Origin: Phyllobacterium chamaecytisi
Lineage (GTDB): Bacteria > Pseudomonadota > Alphaproteobacteria > Rhizobiales > Rhizobiaceae
DNA: 64,000 bases
Direction of reading: 5' to 3'
Assembly (NCBI RefSeq): GCF_020164455.1
Contig: NZ_JAIQWW010000016.1
Span: forward strand, 102,984-166,983
Part shown: in pieces, positions 52,929-61,512 of the stretch
Layout: each line of letters begins with the position of its first letter
Position numbering within the stretch: position 1 is the first letter of the stretch
Program-made: the position numbers and the translations under genes
The notes under the pieces: generated by a model
Databases searched by the model: none
Told to the model about the DNA's origin: nothing
The model's input: only the letters and a program-made list of their open reading frames with translations

Positions 52929-54809
52929 ATGTCCTGGTACAGGCCAAGGAACCTTCTCGCCACGGTCTTGATGTTGGCTCTCGTTGCCGTGGGAGTTCTG
53001 GCGGCCCTGCCCTACCTTGTCAGCACGGATCTGATCCGGGCGAGGCTCATTCAGGAAATCAGCAACTGGACCGGCTATAGCGTCGAGTCGCGGCAGTCGC
53101 CGCAGATATCGTTTTTTCCCATATTCGCCGCCTCACTGGCTGACGTGACCATCCGCAATCCGTGGCAGAGTGAAGGCGCACCATTCATGCAGGCGGAGCG
53201 CATCGAAGTCGACCTGTCGTTACTTTCCGCGCTGATGGGCAATATCGAATTCACCGAAACCAAAATCGTGCGGCCAAAATTCGTCATCGACGAACCGATC
53301 AAAAGCCTGTCGGAGATCGGCGAAGCCCTTGCCAAGAGTGATGGCCGGATCGGCGATGTCGTCCGGGAAGCGCGTGTTGCTGTTGAAGCCAATCCCGCCA
53401 AGCCGGATATGAGCACGGTATCGTCGCAACCGTTCGGGCGTGTGCGGCTCGAAGACGCGACGGTCACCTTCAAGCGGCCAATCAACGGCGCCGAAGAACA
53501 GATTTCGAGCATCAGCGGCGTTTTCGACTGGCCGCAGACTTCGGGTGTTGCCAGTTTCCAGGGCAAGGCCATCTGGCACGGCGAAGAAACGGAAATCGAC
53601 AGTTCTGCGACGCGGGCGTTGTTGCTTCTGGCTGGCGGCACCAGTCCTCTACAGGTCAATCTCAGCTCGACACCCTTGACGCTATCATTCAACGGATCGG
53701 CCAATGTCTCCAAGGGCCAGTTTTACGAAGGCACGCTTTCACTGACCTCGCCATCTCTAAGACGCACGCTTGAATGGTCGAGAATGGCGACAATTCCTGG
53801 CGCCCCCATCGGCAGCTTCGCACTGGATGCATCCGTCTCCGGATCCGCTACGCGCATGAAACTGGACGGGCTGACCGCAACACTGAACGACAATCCCGCG
53901 AAGGGCGTGATCGAGGTCGTGCTCAATCAGGGAACACCCAGCGTTACCGGTACGCTTGCCTTCGAAACGCTCGACATTCATTCGGTGTTCTCAGGTTTCA
54001 TGCCCTTGCCGGATGGTACCACGAACGCTGACGCGGTTATCGACAGTGGTTTCCTGAAGCTGCTCAATCTCGATCTGCGCGTCTCCACACAGAAAGCGAC
54101 CATCGGGACGATCGATCTCTCGAAGGTCGCGGCAACGGCACAAATCCGCAATGGGCGCGCCATGTTCGATATCGGCGAGGCCTCGGCGTTCGGTGGTTCG
54201 GTTGCCGCCAGTTTCCAGCTTGCGGATGAGGGGGATGGCGCAACGACCGGTGAATTGCGCCTCAACGGCACGGATGTGAACAGTGCTTCGATCGCCTCCC
54301 TGCTTGGATTTGGTGATCGCTTTCAATTAGGCAAAGGGACGATGTCCCTTGTCTTGAAGGGTCCGATATCACGTTGGTCAACAGCGCTCGGCAACGCCAA
54401 GGGAACACTGTCCATGCGCTTCGGCAGTGGGCAAATCCGCAGCCTGGATTTCAACGGCCTCCTGAGCAAAGCCAAGACGGACCGTTTCTTCAGCCTCAAC
54501 GAAAAGACGGATGCCTGGCTGGCCTTCGACAAATTCGAGGCCAAGGCGAACATCATGGATGGGGTGGCGGCACTGGAGACGGCGCAAATCCAGACCAAGT
54601 CCGGCACGCTGAGTTTTGCCGGCATCGTGACGTTGATCGGTAAAAGCCTGGCGCTCACAGGTGACTTCGCGGCCCCGGTTCCCGCTGCGGCCCCGGCAGC
54701 AGGCGCTGCACCGGACGCACCCAAGCCGGAACCGACGGTCAATCACACACGCTTTTTCATAGGCGGTTCCTGGGACAATCCGTTTATCTCGCCAATCATT
54801 GCGCAGTAG
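52929..54809 (+). CDS. AsmA family protein
   Basis: 626 residues. N-terminal membrane anchor ('LLATVLMLALVAVGVLAALPYLVS'), then the AsmA_2/AsmA-like periplasmic region with 'SRQSPQISFFPIFAASLADVTIRNPWQ' and a C-terminal part 'FGSGQIRSLDFNGLLSKAKTDRFFSLNEKT' typical of the family. The end is Ala/Pro-rich then 'FFIGGSWDNPFISPI'. AsmA-type proteins form beta-groove bridges for lipid transfer to the outer membrane and affect outer-membrane assembly. GGAAACGCTC precedes the ATG. It follows the kinase gene by 149 bases. Confidence 0.9.
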   Translation: MSWYRPRNLLATVLMLALVAVGVLAALPYLVSTDLIRARLIQEISNWTGYSVESRQSPQISFFPIFAASLADVTIRNPWQSEGAPFMQAERIEVDLSLLSALMGNIEFTETKIVRPKFVIDEPIKSLSEIGEALAKSDGRIGDVVREARVAVEANPAKPDMSTVSSQPFGRVRLEDATVTFKRPINGAEEQISSISGVFDWPQTSGVASFQGKAIWHGEETEIDSSATRALLLLAGGTSPLQVNLSSTPLTLSFNGSANVSKGQFYEGTLSLTSPSLRRTLEWSRMATIPGAPIGSFALDASVSGSATRMKLDGLTATLNDNPAKGVIEVVLNQGTPSVTGTLAFETLDIHSVFSGFMPLPDGTTNADAVIDSGFLKLLNLDLRVSTQKATIGTIDLSKVAATAQIRNGRAMFDIGEASAFGGSVAASFQLADEGDGATTGELRLNGTDVNSASIASLLGFGDRFQLGKGTMSLVLKGPISRWSTALGNAKGTLSMRFGSGQIRSLDFNGLLSKAKTDRFFSLNEKTDAWLAFDKFEAKANIMDGVAALETAQIQTKSGTLSFAGIVTLIGKSLALTGDFAAPVPAAAPAAGAAPDAPKPEPTVNHTRFFIGGSWDNPFISPIIAQ

Positions 54810-54831
54810 ACGAAAGTCGGCAGCGACCGCT

Positions 54832-55150
54832 CTTGGAAACCCGCGAGAAGATGCTATAGTCTTGGAGCAGAGGATGAGCTTTCGCTCACCCTCCGTTCCT
54901 TATCTAAAGACATGAACCCGGACGGTCACTGACCAGGTCGTCCGGGTTTTCTTGACGATAAGGGTTAGACTAAACGGTAGATACCGCATAGTTTCACCTC
55001 CAAGTTTGAGGCAAGGCTGTTGCCGCAGTCGGGGGAGCCTATCTTCCTCGATACACCGCTGGTCCGGTGCTGTTGCTTCGCCATCAAACCGTTAGCGCGT
55101 TAGCGCCATTTCTCATCTATTGCTTGGTTTGATGTGGGCAACAACGAACG
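54832..55150 (-). ncRNA. Structured repeat element, copy 3 (RNA with 29-codon ORF)
   Basis: Diverged copy on the minus strand between asmA-like and potI genes, filling most of the 391-base gap. In RNA sense: CGTTCGT (55150-55144); a perfect 9-base stem CATCAAACC/GGTTTGATG (55134-55126 with 55090-55082) enclosing a doubled GCGCTAAC; hairpins GCACCG/CGGTGT and GGCAA/TTGCC; CTTGGAG (55004-54998); the ORF; GAGGGTGAGC-GAAA-GCTCATCCTC (54893-54870); CTCCAAG (54867-54861); and the tail GCGGGTTTCCAAG. Three stem positions of the GAAA hairpin covary with copy 1. The order and spacing are preserved although the DNA differs widely. Confidence 0.7.
54900..54989 (-). CDS. 29-residue microprotein, element copy 3
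   Basis: ATG at 54989 to TAA at 54900, 29 codons, GGAGGT at 55001-54996 exactly 6 bases before the ATG. The product reads 'MRYLPFSLTLIVKKTRT' then 'TWSVTVRVHVFR', clearly related to copies 1 and 2. It retains P5, S7, T9-L10-I11, K13, the TRT-x-W core and RVH. Substitutions are mainly I/V, K/R, F/Y and M/V. Confidence 0.6.
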   Translation of the reverse strand: MRYLPFSLTLIVKKTRTTWSVTVRVHVFR

Positions 55151-55200
55151 TAGAGTTGCATTCGACCTGTTATCTCAGGCTCTGAAGTTGTCTTGAGTTG

Positions 55201-56019
55201 TCAGTTCCGTGCAGCGGCCTGTTCGTCGCGAGCCTTCTGAACCTCGCGGCGCTTGTTGGCGATCGACGCAATGATCACTCCGACTGCTACGATGGCAATC
55301 AGGATGGTACAAGCGGCGTTGATTTCCGGCGTCACGCCAAGCCGTACCTGCGAGTAAATGCGCATGGGCAGCGTGGTCGCGCCCGGCCCCGAGGTGAAGC
55401 TGGAAATGACCAGATCGTCCAGCGAAAGCGTGAAGGCAAGCATCCAGCCAGAGACCACTGCCGGCAGGATCACCGGCAGTGTTACCCTGAAGAACGTCGT
55501 GACCGGCGTTGCTCCAAGGTCCATTGCCGCTTCTTCCAGCGAGCGGTCGAATGTCACCAGTCGCGACTGAACGACAACGGCGACAAAGCACATGGAGAAG
55601 GTGATGTGTGCGAGGATCATGGTCCACAGTCCGCGGTCGAACCCGATGGCAACAAACAGCAGCAGCATCGACAATCCTGTGATGACTTCCGGCATGACCA
55701 ACGGCGCGTAGATCATTGCCGAAAACAACAAGCGCCCGCGAAAGCGCGTATAGCGGGTCATAGCCAAGGCACCGAGTGTTCCAAGAATTGTCGCGACAGT
55801 CGCCGACACGAGACCGACGCGGATGGTTACCCAAGCCGCATCGATAAAGCTCTGGTTGCGGAAGAGAGAGACGTACCATTTTGTCGAAAACCCGGCCCAC
55901 ACGGTAACGAGCCGGGATTCGTTGAACGAAAAGACGACCAGAAGGACGATCGGCAGATAAAGGAAGGCGAAACCGAAAACCAGGGAGGCAATGTTGAAGC
56001 GGGACCAGGTGGTGTTCAT
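55201..56019 (-). CDS. potI: Putrescine-type ABC transporter permease
   Basis: 272 residues from the ATG at 56019; the longer frame to 56166 overlaps potH and is not family-like. Six membrane segments and the permease EAA loop 'EEAAMDLGATPVTTFFRVTLPVILPAVVSG'. It pairs with PotH to form the membrane channel for polyamines (putrescine). It starts 1 base after the potH stop codon. Last gene of potFGHI. Confidence 0.93.
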   Translation of the reverse strand: MNTTWSRFNIASLVFGFAFLYLPIVLLVVFSFNESRLVTVWAGFSTKWYVSLFRNQSFIDAAWVTIRVGLVSATVATILGTLGALAMTRYTRFRGRLLFSAMIYAPLVMPEVITGLSMLLLFVAIGFDRGLWTMILAHITFSMCFVAVVVQSRLVTFDRSLEEAAMDLGATPVTTFFRVTLPVILPAVVSGWMLAFTLSLDDLVISSFTSGPGATTLPMRIYSQVRLGVTPEINAACTILIAIVAVGVIIASIANKRREVQKARDEQAAARN

Positions 56020-56020
56020 C

Positions 56021-56932
56021 TTATTTCTCGCTTTCCTGCGCCCGCGCTTCCGCACGCTGGAACAGCACGATCGGCACGACCAGCAACAGCAGAAGGATAA
56101 CAGCGACGGCGGAGGAAACCGGCCAATCGCGGTTGGAGAAGAACTCGTTCCACAGCGTTTTGCCAATCATCAGGGTCTGCGATCCGCCGAGGAGGTCAGG
56201 AATGACGAATTCACCAACCGCAGGAATGAAAACCAGGAAACACCCGGCTATGACGCCCGGCATTGACAGGCGAAAGGTGATTTTCCAGAAGGCGAGTATG
56301 GGCGGACAGCCAAGATCCTCAGCTGCTTCGACCAGCGAGTAGTCCATCTTTTCCAGCGCCGAATAAATCGGCAGAACCAGAAATGGCAAGTAGGAATAGA
56401 CGATACCTATAAAGACGGCTGTATTGGTATTGAGGATGTTGAGCGGTGTGTCGATCACATGCGCCCACATCAGGAACTGGTTGAGCAGACCTTCAGGCTT
56501 CAGAATACCTATCCACGCATAGACGCGGATCAGGAAGCTGGTCCAGAACGGCAGGATCACCAGCATCAGCAGCGTCGGCCGCACCGTCGCGGGCGCGCGC
56601 GCCATGCCATAGGCGATCGGGTAGCCGACGATCAGTGTCAGTATTGTCGAGACCCCAGCGATGATCACGCTGGAGATGTAGGCTTTGTAATAAAGCGGGT
56701 CCTCCAACAGCCAGATATAGTTGTCCCACGAGAGTTGGGAGAAATTATCGGCAAACGCTTGCCAGCCAGCCGACAGGTTGAACGCAGGCGTATAGGGCGG
56801 GATTGCCATCGCGACTTCAGACAGCGAAATCTTGAATACGATGACGAAGGGGATGAGAAAGAAGATCAGTAGCCACAGATAAGGAACGGCTATGACCAGC
56901 CGGCCTGCAACGGACGATATCAATTTCTGCAT
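56021..56932 (-). CDS. potH: Putrescine-type ABC transporter permease
   Basis: 303 residues with six membrane segments and the EAA loop 'VEAAEDLGCPPILAFWKITFRLSMPGVIAG'. The N-terminal 'LPYLWLLIFFLIPFVIVFKISLSE'-like segment and 'YNYIW'-type region match PotH/PotB permeases. It lies 13 bases downstream of potG and 1 base before potI. Confidence 0.93.
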   Translation of the reverse strand: MQKLISSVAGRLVIAVPYLWLLIFFLIPFVIVFKISLSEVAMAIPPYTPAFNLSAGWQAFADNFSQLSWDNYIWLLEDPLYYKAYISSVIIAGVSTILTLIVGYPIAYGMARAPATVRPTLLMLVILPFWTSFLIRVYAWIGILKPEGLLNQFLMWAHVIDTPLNILNTNTAVFIGIVYSYLPFLVLPIYSALEKMDYSLVEAAEDLGCPPILAFWKITFRLSMPGVIAGCFLVFIPAVGEFVIPDLLGGSQTLMIGKTLWNEFFSNRDWPVSSAVAVILLLLLVVPIVLFQRAEARAQESEK

Positions 56933-56945
56933 GACATCATCCCCC

Positions 56946-58094
56946 TCACGCGGTCAGCACGATACCGGCGTCGGTATCGAAGTTGACCCAGACCGTATCG
57001 TCATAGCCGAGCGGATCTTCGACCGTGCGCACCGCGTTGAGGCTCGCAGCCTTGATGATCCGGCCGCTTTCAAGCTTCACATGGAAGACCGTCATGTCAC
57101 CGAAGTAGGCGATGTCATAAAGCTCCCCATGTGCGGAGTTGATTGACGGGTCGGCGGGCTGCTTGCGGCTGACGCGAATTTTCTCTGGCCTGATGGCAAA
57201 CCCAACCGGCTGGCCGACAGTGCAGCTTCTCGAAGCGGCATCGGTGCGGATCGTCAGGTTTTCAGGTGCGACGGCAATGTCGATCTTGCCATTGGCGACT
57301 GCGGCAGCGGTACCTTCGAACATGTTCACATTGCCGATGAAATCGGCGACGAACTTCGAGTTTGGGGCTTCATAGACTTCCGCCGGCGTTGCCACCTGCA
57401 TGACTTTGCCCTTGTCCATGACAGCGATACGGTCGGCCATGGTCATCGCCTCTTCCTGGTCGTGGGTGACCACCACGAAAGTCAGGCCGAGCTTCATCTG
57501 GAGGTCCATGAGTTCAAACTGGGTTTCCTCGCGCAGTTTCTTGTCGAGCGCCCCAAGCGGCTCGTCGAGCAGCAAAACCTTCGGACGCTTTGCAACGCAA
57601 CGCGCAAGCGCCACGCGCTGGCGTTGACCGCCGGAGAGCTGGTGTGGCTTGCGCTTGGCGAACTGCTCGAGCTTCACCAGCTTGAGCATTTCGGCGACGC
57701 GCGCCTCGATATCGCCCTTGGCCATGCCCTCCTGCTTCAGGCCAAAAGCGATGTTACCTTCCACCGTCATGTGCGGAAAAAGGGCATAGGACTGGAACAT
57801 CATGTTGACCGGGCGCTTATAGGGCGGAATGCCGCGCATATCCTGACCATCGATGAGAATGCGCCCGGCGGTCGGCTCTTCGAAGCCGGCAAGCATGCGC
57901 AGGAGAGTCGACTTGCCGCAGCCCGAAGCACCCAGCAGCGCAAAGAATTCGCGATTGTAGATGTTGAGGGACAAATCATTGACGGCCGCGAAATCACCGA
58001 ACTTCTTGGTGACGTTTTCGATGGCGATAAAGGGCTTCGCTGCAGGATCGTTCCAAGGTGCGAATGTGCGGCGAAAACTTCCCAATGATTTCAT
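56946..58094 (-). CDS. potG: Putrescine-type ABC transporter ATPase
   Basis: 382 residues. Walker A 'LLGASGCGKSTLL', Q loop 'FQSYALFPHMT', signature 'LSGGQRQRVALARCVAKRPKVLLLDEP' region with Walker B, and the H loop 'VVTHDQEEAM'. The C-terminal TOBE domain (about 290-380) is typical of the polyamine/iron/sulfate subfamily. It energises PotH/PotI. The N-terminal 20 residues are an extension seen in PotG proteins. Confidence 0.95.
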   Translation of the reverse strand: MKSLGSFRRTFAPWNDPAAKPFIAIENVTKKFGDFAAVNDLSLNIYNREFFALLGASGCGKSTLLRMLAGFEEPTAGRILIDGQDMRGIPPYKRPVNMMFQSYALFPHMTVEGNIAFGLKQEGMAKGDIEARVAEMLKLVKLEQFAKRKPHQLSGGQRQRVALARCVAKRPKVLLLDEPLGALDKKLREETQFELMDLQMKLGLTFVVVTHDQEEAMTMADRIAVMDKGKVMQVATPAEVYEAPNSKFVADFIGNVNMFEGTAAAVANGKIDIAVAPENLTIRTDAASRSCTVGQPVGFAIRPEKIRVSRKQPADPSINSAHGELYDIAYFGDMTVFHVKLESGRIIKAASLNAVRTVEDPLGYDDTVWVNFDTDAGIVLTA

Positions 58095-58130
58095 GATTTG
58101 CCCCGGTCTTTTCTGTTCTTGATTTCAAAA

Positions 58131-58155
58131 GACCCCGGCATTGGCTGCCGGGGTC
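58131..58155 (-). terminator. Intercistronic hairpin between potF and potG
   Basis: GACCCCGGCA/TGCCGGGGTC, a 10-base stem with a 5-base loop, 9 bases downstream of the potF stop codon and followed by TTTT on the minus strand. It likely acts as a leaky terminator or 3' stabiliser, giving more binding protein than transporter subunits. Confidence 0.75.
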
Positions 58156-58163
58156 TCTTTAAT

Positions 58164-59255
58164 TTATTGGCCTGTGACCACTTTCGTCCACAAGCGCGTG
58201 ACGACGCGCTGGGTTTTTGTGTCATAGGGCGTGACCGTAAACAGCTTTGCCAGCACCTCCGGCGTTGGATAGACTGCGGGATTATCAAGAACCGACTTGT
58301 CAATCATAGCCTGAGAAGCCTTGTTGCCATTGGCATAGGACACGAAATCCGTTGCTTTGGCGGCAACTTCCGGCTTCAGCATGTAGTTGATGAACTCATG
58401 GGCTTCTGCGACGTGCGGCGCATCGGCCGGAATCGCCATGACGTCGAACCACATTTGTGCACCTTGCGCAGGGATGGCGTAGTCAAGTTTTACCCCGGCC
58501 TTTGCCTCTTCGGCACGGGTTTTGGCCTGCAAAATATCGCCAGAATAGCCAAGCGCCAGACAGATATCGCCATTGGCCAACGCGTTGATGTATTCGGACG
58601 AGTGGAACTTGCGGACATAAGGGCGTATCGATTCGAGTAGCGCTCCGGCCTTGGCCAGTTCATCCGGATCCTTGCTATCGGGATGGAGACCCAGATAGGC
58701 GAGCGCGGAGGGCATGACGTCGGACGCGGAATCGAGGATATGGATGCCGCAATCCTTGAACTTTGCCGCCATTTCCGGCTTGAACAGCACATCCCAACTC
58801 GGCTTTTCATCAGAGCCGGTGATTGCCTTCATCTTGTCGACATTATAACCGAGGCCAGTTGTTCCCCACATGTAGTCGACGGAATACTCGTTGCCCGGAT
58901 CGTATGTGGCGATGCGCTCGTTGATCACGTCCCATGTATTGGAAAGGTTCGGAAGCTTGGATTTGTCGAGCTTCTGGAACACGCCCGCTGCAATCTGGCG
59001 CTGCAGGAAGGAGGCGGTCGGCACCACAACATCGTAGCCTGTACCGCCGGCGAGAAGCTTGGTTTCAAGAATCTCATTGGAGTCGAAGGTATCGTAGACG
59101 ACCTTGATGCCGGTCTCCTTGGTGAATTCTTCAAGGATAGTCGGATCGATATAATCCGACCAGTTGTAGATATTGACGACGCGGTCCGCCGCCCAAGCGG
59201 AACTGGAAATTCCGAGCGCGAGAGTGGCCGTCAACAGAGCAGCTTTTATTCCCAT
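58164..59255 (-). CDS. potF: Putrescine-type ABC transporter substrate-binding protein
   Basis: 363 residues with a signal peptide ('LLTATLALGISSSAWAAD') and a strong GGAGA site before the ATG. The mature start 'VVNIYNWSDYIDPTILEEFTKETGIKVVYDTFDSNE' region, 'LLAGGTGYDVVVPTASFLQRQ' and 'YMWGTTGLGYN' are characteristic of PotF. It binds putrescine (or related polyamines) in the periplasm and delivers it to PotGHI. Confidence 0.95.
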   Translation of the reverse strand: MGIKAALLTATLALGISSSAWAADRVVNIYNWSDYIDPTILEEFTKETGIKVVYDTFDSNEILETKLLAGGTGYDVVVPTASFLQRQIAAGVFQKLDKSKLPNLSNTWDVINERIATYDPGNEYSVDYMWGTTGLGYNVDKMKAITGSDEKPSWDVLFKPEMAAKFKDCGIHILDSASDVMPSALAYLGLHPDSKDPDELAKAGALLESIRPYVRKFHSSEYINALANGDICLALGYSGDILQAKTRAEEAKAGVKLDYAIPAQGAQMWFDVMAIPADAPHVAEAHEFINYMLKPEVAAKATDFVSYANGNKASQAMIDKSVLDNPAVYPTPEVLAKLFTVTPYDTKTQRVVTRLWTKVVTGQ

Positions 59256-59432
59256 TTATATCTCCATGATGCTGGCACTAATACTTTGATTGTGCCGGGG
59301 TTCCCGTGGTTAGCCCTACCTTTTTAGATTGCGAAGGGTTCGTCAACTGGCTTCAGGCAACACTTTCATTGAAAATTGCGCAAGTGCGAAATTTTCAATG
59401 ATGCAGCGCAGTTGTTGTGCGGAAAATTGCGA

Positions 59433-60374
59433 CTAGCGGACGACCGCCGCCACGCGCTTTTGACGCCTATATTCCCAGCCGAGATGCATGAGCAGTGCGC
59501 ACAGGATGACGGCGCCGCCGATGATCGTGCGCAGAGCCGGGACCTCGTTGTGCAGGAGCCAGACCCAGACCGGGCCGAGCACTGGTTCGAGCGTGCTGAT
59601 CAGCGCGGCCAGCGCCGAGGGAATGAGCCGGGCCCCGCTGACGAAGAACGCGAGGCCGAGACCGAGATTAACCGCGCCAAGTGCAAAGAGCAGGCCAAAA
59701 TCCCGCACGCTCGTGCTGAACTGGCCGGCCATCGTCGAGGCCACGCAGGCGGCAATGACCACGCCGAGAAAAACCGCTGGCGTCATGCGCAGATGCGCCT
59801 TGCGGCGGGTGATGACGGTGGCGATGGCGAACGAGATGGCGATCAACAGCGCCAGCATATCGCCGACGGGCGAAACCTCCCCATCAAGCGAATCCGACAC
59901 CATAATGGCGACGCCGGCAATGACCACGGCAATGGCGATCCATGTGGCAGAACTGATGCGCTCGCGGAACAATATCCACGAGATCAATGCCGCAAAGAGC
60001 GGCACGCCCGCCTGTAGCAGGAGCACATTGGCGACCGTCGTATAGGACAACGCGATAATGAAGCAGGATGAGGCGATGGCGAAGCAAATGGCGACGCCGA
60101 GGCCCGCCAGCCCCATATGCTGAAACAGCCGCCATGTGCCGCGCGGCCCATCGCGCACCAGCATGAAGCACAGGAGAAACAGCGCAGCGAAGACCGAGCG
60201 CCAGAAGACGATCGTCCAGTTGTCATTGGCTTCGACGAAGCGCGTGAGAGCGCCGCCGGTGCTCCACGCGATCGCGGCGCCAGCCACCAGCAAACAGCCG
60301 ATCGCAGCCTCCGAAGAGGTCTTGGCAGGATCGGGCCCGGCGACGGGCGGCAGGGGCACGGCGGAGATACTCAT
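59433..60374 (-). CDS. EamA/DMT family transporter
   Basis: 313 residues with ten hydrophobic segments in two EamA halves; 'WSTGGALTRFVEANDNWTIVFWRSVFAALFLL' region at the start and 'LISTLEPVLGPVWVWLLHNE' in the second half are typical. The start has a Pro-rich 20-residue cytoplasmic tail and the end a basic 'YRRQKRVAAVVR'. Substrate unknown; an inner-membrane metabolite exporter or importer. Single gene, not obviously tied to the pot operon. Confidence 0.9.
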   Translation of the reverse strand: MSISAVPLPPVAGPDPAKTSSEAAIGCLLVAGAAIAWSTGGALTRFVEANDNWTIVFWRSVFAALFLLCFMLVRDGPRGTWRLFQHMGLAGLGVAICFAIASSCFIIALSYTTVANVLLLQAGVPLFAALISWILFRERISSATWIAIAVVIAGVAIMVSDSLDGEVSPVGDMLALLIAISFAIATVITRRKAHLRMTPAVFLGVVIAACVASTMAGQFSTSVRDFGLLFALGAVNLGLGLAFFVSGARLIPSALAALISTLEPVLGPVWVWLLHNEVPALRTIIGGAVILCALLMHLGWEYRRQKRVAAVVR

Positions 60375-60612
60375 GCACGCGACAATGCCAAGCTTGTGGC
60401 AAAGGTTAAGTCTGGAAAACGACTGTTGATTGTCGGTTTAACGGCACCGGCACAGGTGTTCAGCTCTAATAGTGCCTTTTCAGCGTCGGCTTTTTCATAG
60501 CGGGGAATTCCAGGTAGTTGTTCATAGTCGATCGACGCGATGTACGAGACTTGGCCATCAACTGCTGCGATGTTAGGGTGGCCGCGAATGTGTCGACTGG
60601 TTGGGGCAACAA

Positions 60613-61209
60613 ATGATCAATGGAAAAGTTACGCGCCGGGGGCTGATGCTTGGCGGTCTGGCAATGATGACCTCTGGATGCGGTTCCGGCGTGCGCCAAG
60701 CGATGGCGCCGATTTCATCGGCCTTTGCCGTGCCACGCGGTATGGATCCCCGTTTGCGGCGGCAAGAGGTGGCGTATCAAGGGAGCGAGGCGCCCGGGAC
60801 GCTCGTCATCAACACCTATGAACGTTTCCTCTATGCGGTCCAAGGGGACGGGTCGGCCACGCGCTATGGTATCGCCGTCGGCGAGGAGGGACTGACGCTC
60901 AAGGGCAGAGCGACGATCGAACGCAAAGAGGAATGGCCATCGTGGATGCCCACTGCAAGCATGATCAAGCGCAAGCCGCGACTTGCCCAATACGCAGGCG
61001 GGGTTCCCGGCGGGCCAAACAACCCGCTTGGTGCGCGTGCGCTCTACCTCTACCGCGGCGGACGTGACACCTATTTTCGTGTGCACGGTACAAATGAACC
61101 TTGGTTGATCGGACAAGCTGTGTCGAACGGGTGCATTCGCCTGACGAATGAGGACATCCTTTATCTCTACGACAACACGCCTCTGGGAACGCCGGTGTTG
61201 ATCGTCTGA
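60613..61209 (+). CDS. L,D-transpeptidase (YkuD domain) with Tat/lipoprotein-like signal
   Basis: 198 residues from the ATG at 60613 (GGGGCAAC upstream; a TTG at 60601 is in frame). The start 'VTRRGLMLGGLAMMTSGCGSG' combines a twin-arginine pair with a lipobox (Cys 23), so it is probably a membrane-anchored periplasmic enzyme. The YkuD domain (about 50-198) has 'FRVHGTNEPWLIGQAVSNGCIRLTNED' region with the catalytic C174. It is similar to the enzyme at 25153-25941 but has a much shorter linker. Confidence 0.92.
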   Translation: MINGKVTRRGLMLGGLAMMTSGCGSGVRQAMAPISSAFAVPRGMDPRLRRQEVAYQGSEAPGTLVINTYERFLYAVQGDGSATRYGIAVGEEGLTLKGRATIERKEEWPSWMPTASMIKRKPRLAQYAGGVPGGPNNPLGARALYLYRGGRDTYFRVHGTNEPWLIGQAVSNGCIRLTNEDILYLYDNTPLGTPVLIV

Positions 61210-61242
61210 ATATCCCGGCTGGACCGCCCTGTTGCAAACTAG

Positions 61243-61259
61243 ACACACTTGTTGTGTGT
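61243..61259 (+). repeat. Hairpin after the L,D-transpeptidase gene
   Basis: ACACAC-TTGTT-GTGTGT, 33 bases after the stop codon and followed by TTTACC. A weak terminator candidate. Confidence 0.4.
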
Positions 61260-61301
61260 TTACCATTCCAAGCTCTAGTCATCACTACCATTTGTGCTAC
61301 T

Positions 61302-61314
61302 CTACCATTGGTAG
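61302..61314. promoter_or_regulatory. Palindrome upstream of the small lipoprotein gene
   Basis: CTACCA-T-TGGTAG within a stretch where TACTCTACC-like words recur (about 61296-61326), 48 bases before the small lipoprotein ATG. It may be an operator. Confidence 0.35.
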
Positions 61315-61361
61315 TACTCTACCGTCGGTCACCTACTCGCCTTTGAGGGAAAGGAAATCTG

Positions 61362-61494
61362 ATGAGCAGGATTCTATTCGCTGTAGTTTGCACTTTAACC
61401 GTAGCCAGCCTAAGCGCGTGTGGGACGATAGGTAAGGGGAAAGCTCCGCCGCCAGTCGCTGAAGAGCCCGCAGCAGCACCAGTTTATAAATAAG
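61362..61494 (+). pseudogene. Small lipoprotein gene with an apparent frameshift
   Basis: The frame from ATG 61362 (AAAGGAAAT upstream) encodes a lipoprotein signal peptide 'MSRILFAVVCTLTVASLSAC' with Cys 20 as the lipobox, then 'GTIGKGK', and stops at TGA 61461-61463 after 33 residues with an atypical end 'SSAASR'. Removing one base in the GGGGAAAA run at 61436-61443 restores a frame through 'APPPVAEEPAAAPVYK' to TAA at 61492-61494, just before a hairpin. The Pro-rich tail looks like the genuine C-terminus of small rhizobial lipoproteins. Either a sequencing/assembly indel, a recent mutation, or slippage. Confidence 0.6.
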
Positions 61495-61512
61495 AAGTTT
61501 CGTCAAAAAAAT

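Noticed and set aside
60466..60699. 77-codon minus-strand frame upstream of the second L,D-transpeptidase gene
   Set aside because: Overlaps the transpeptidase start in antisense, no ribosome binding site and no family features.
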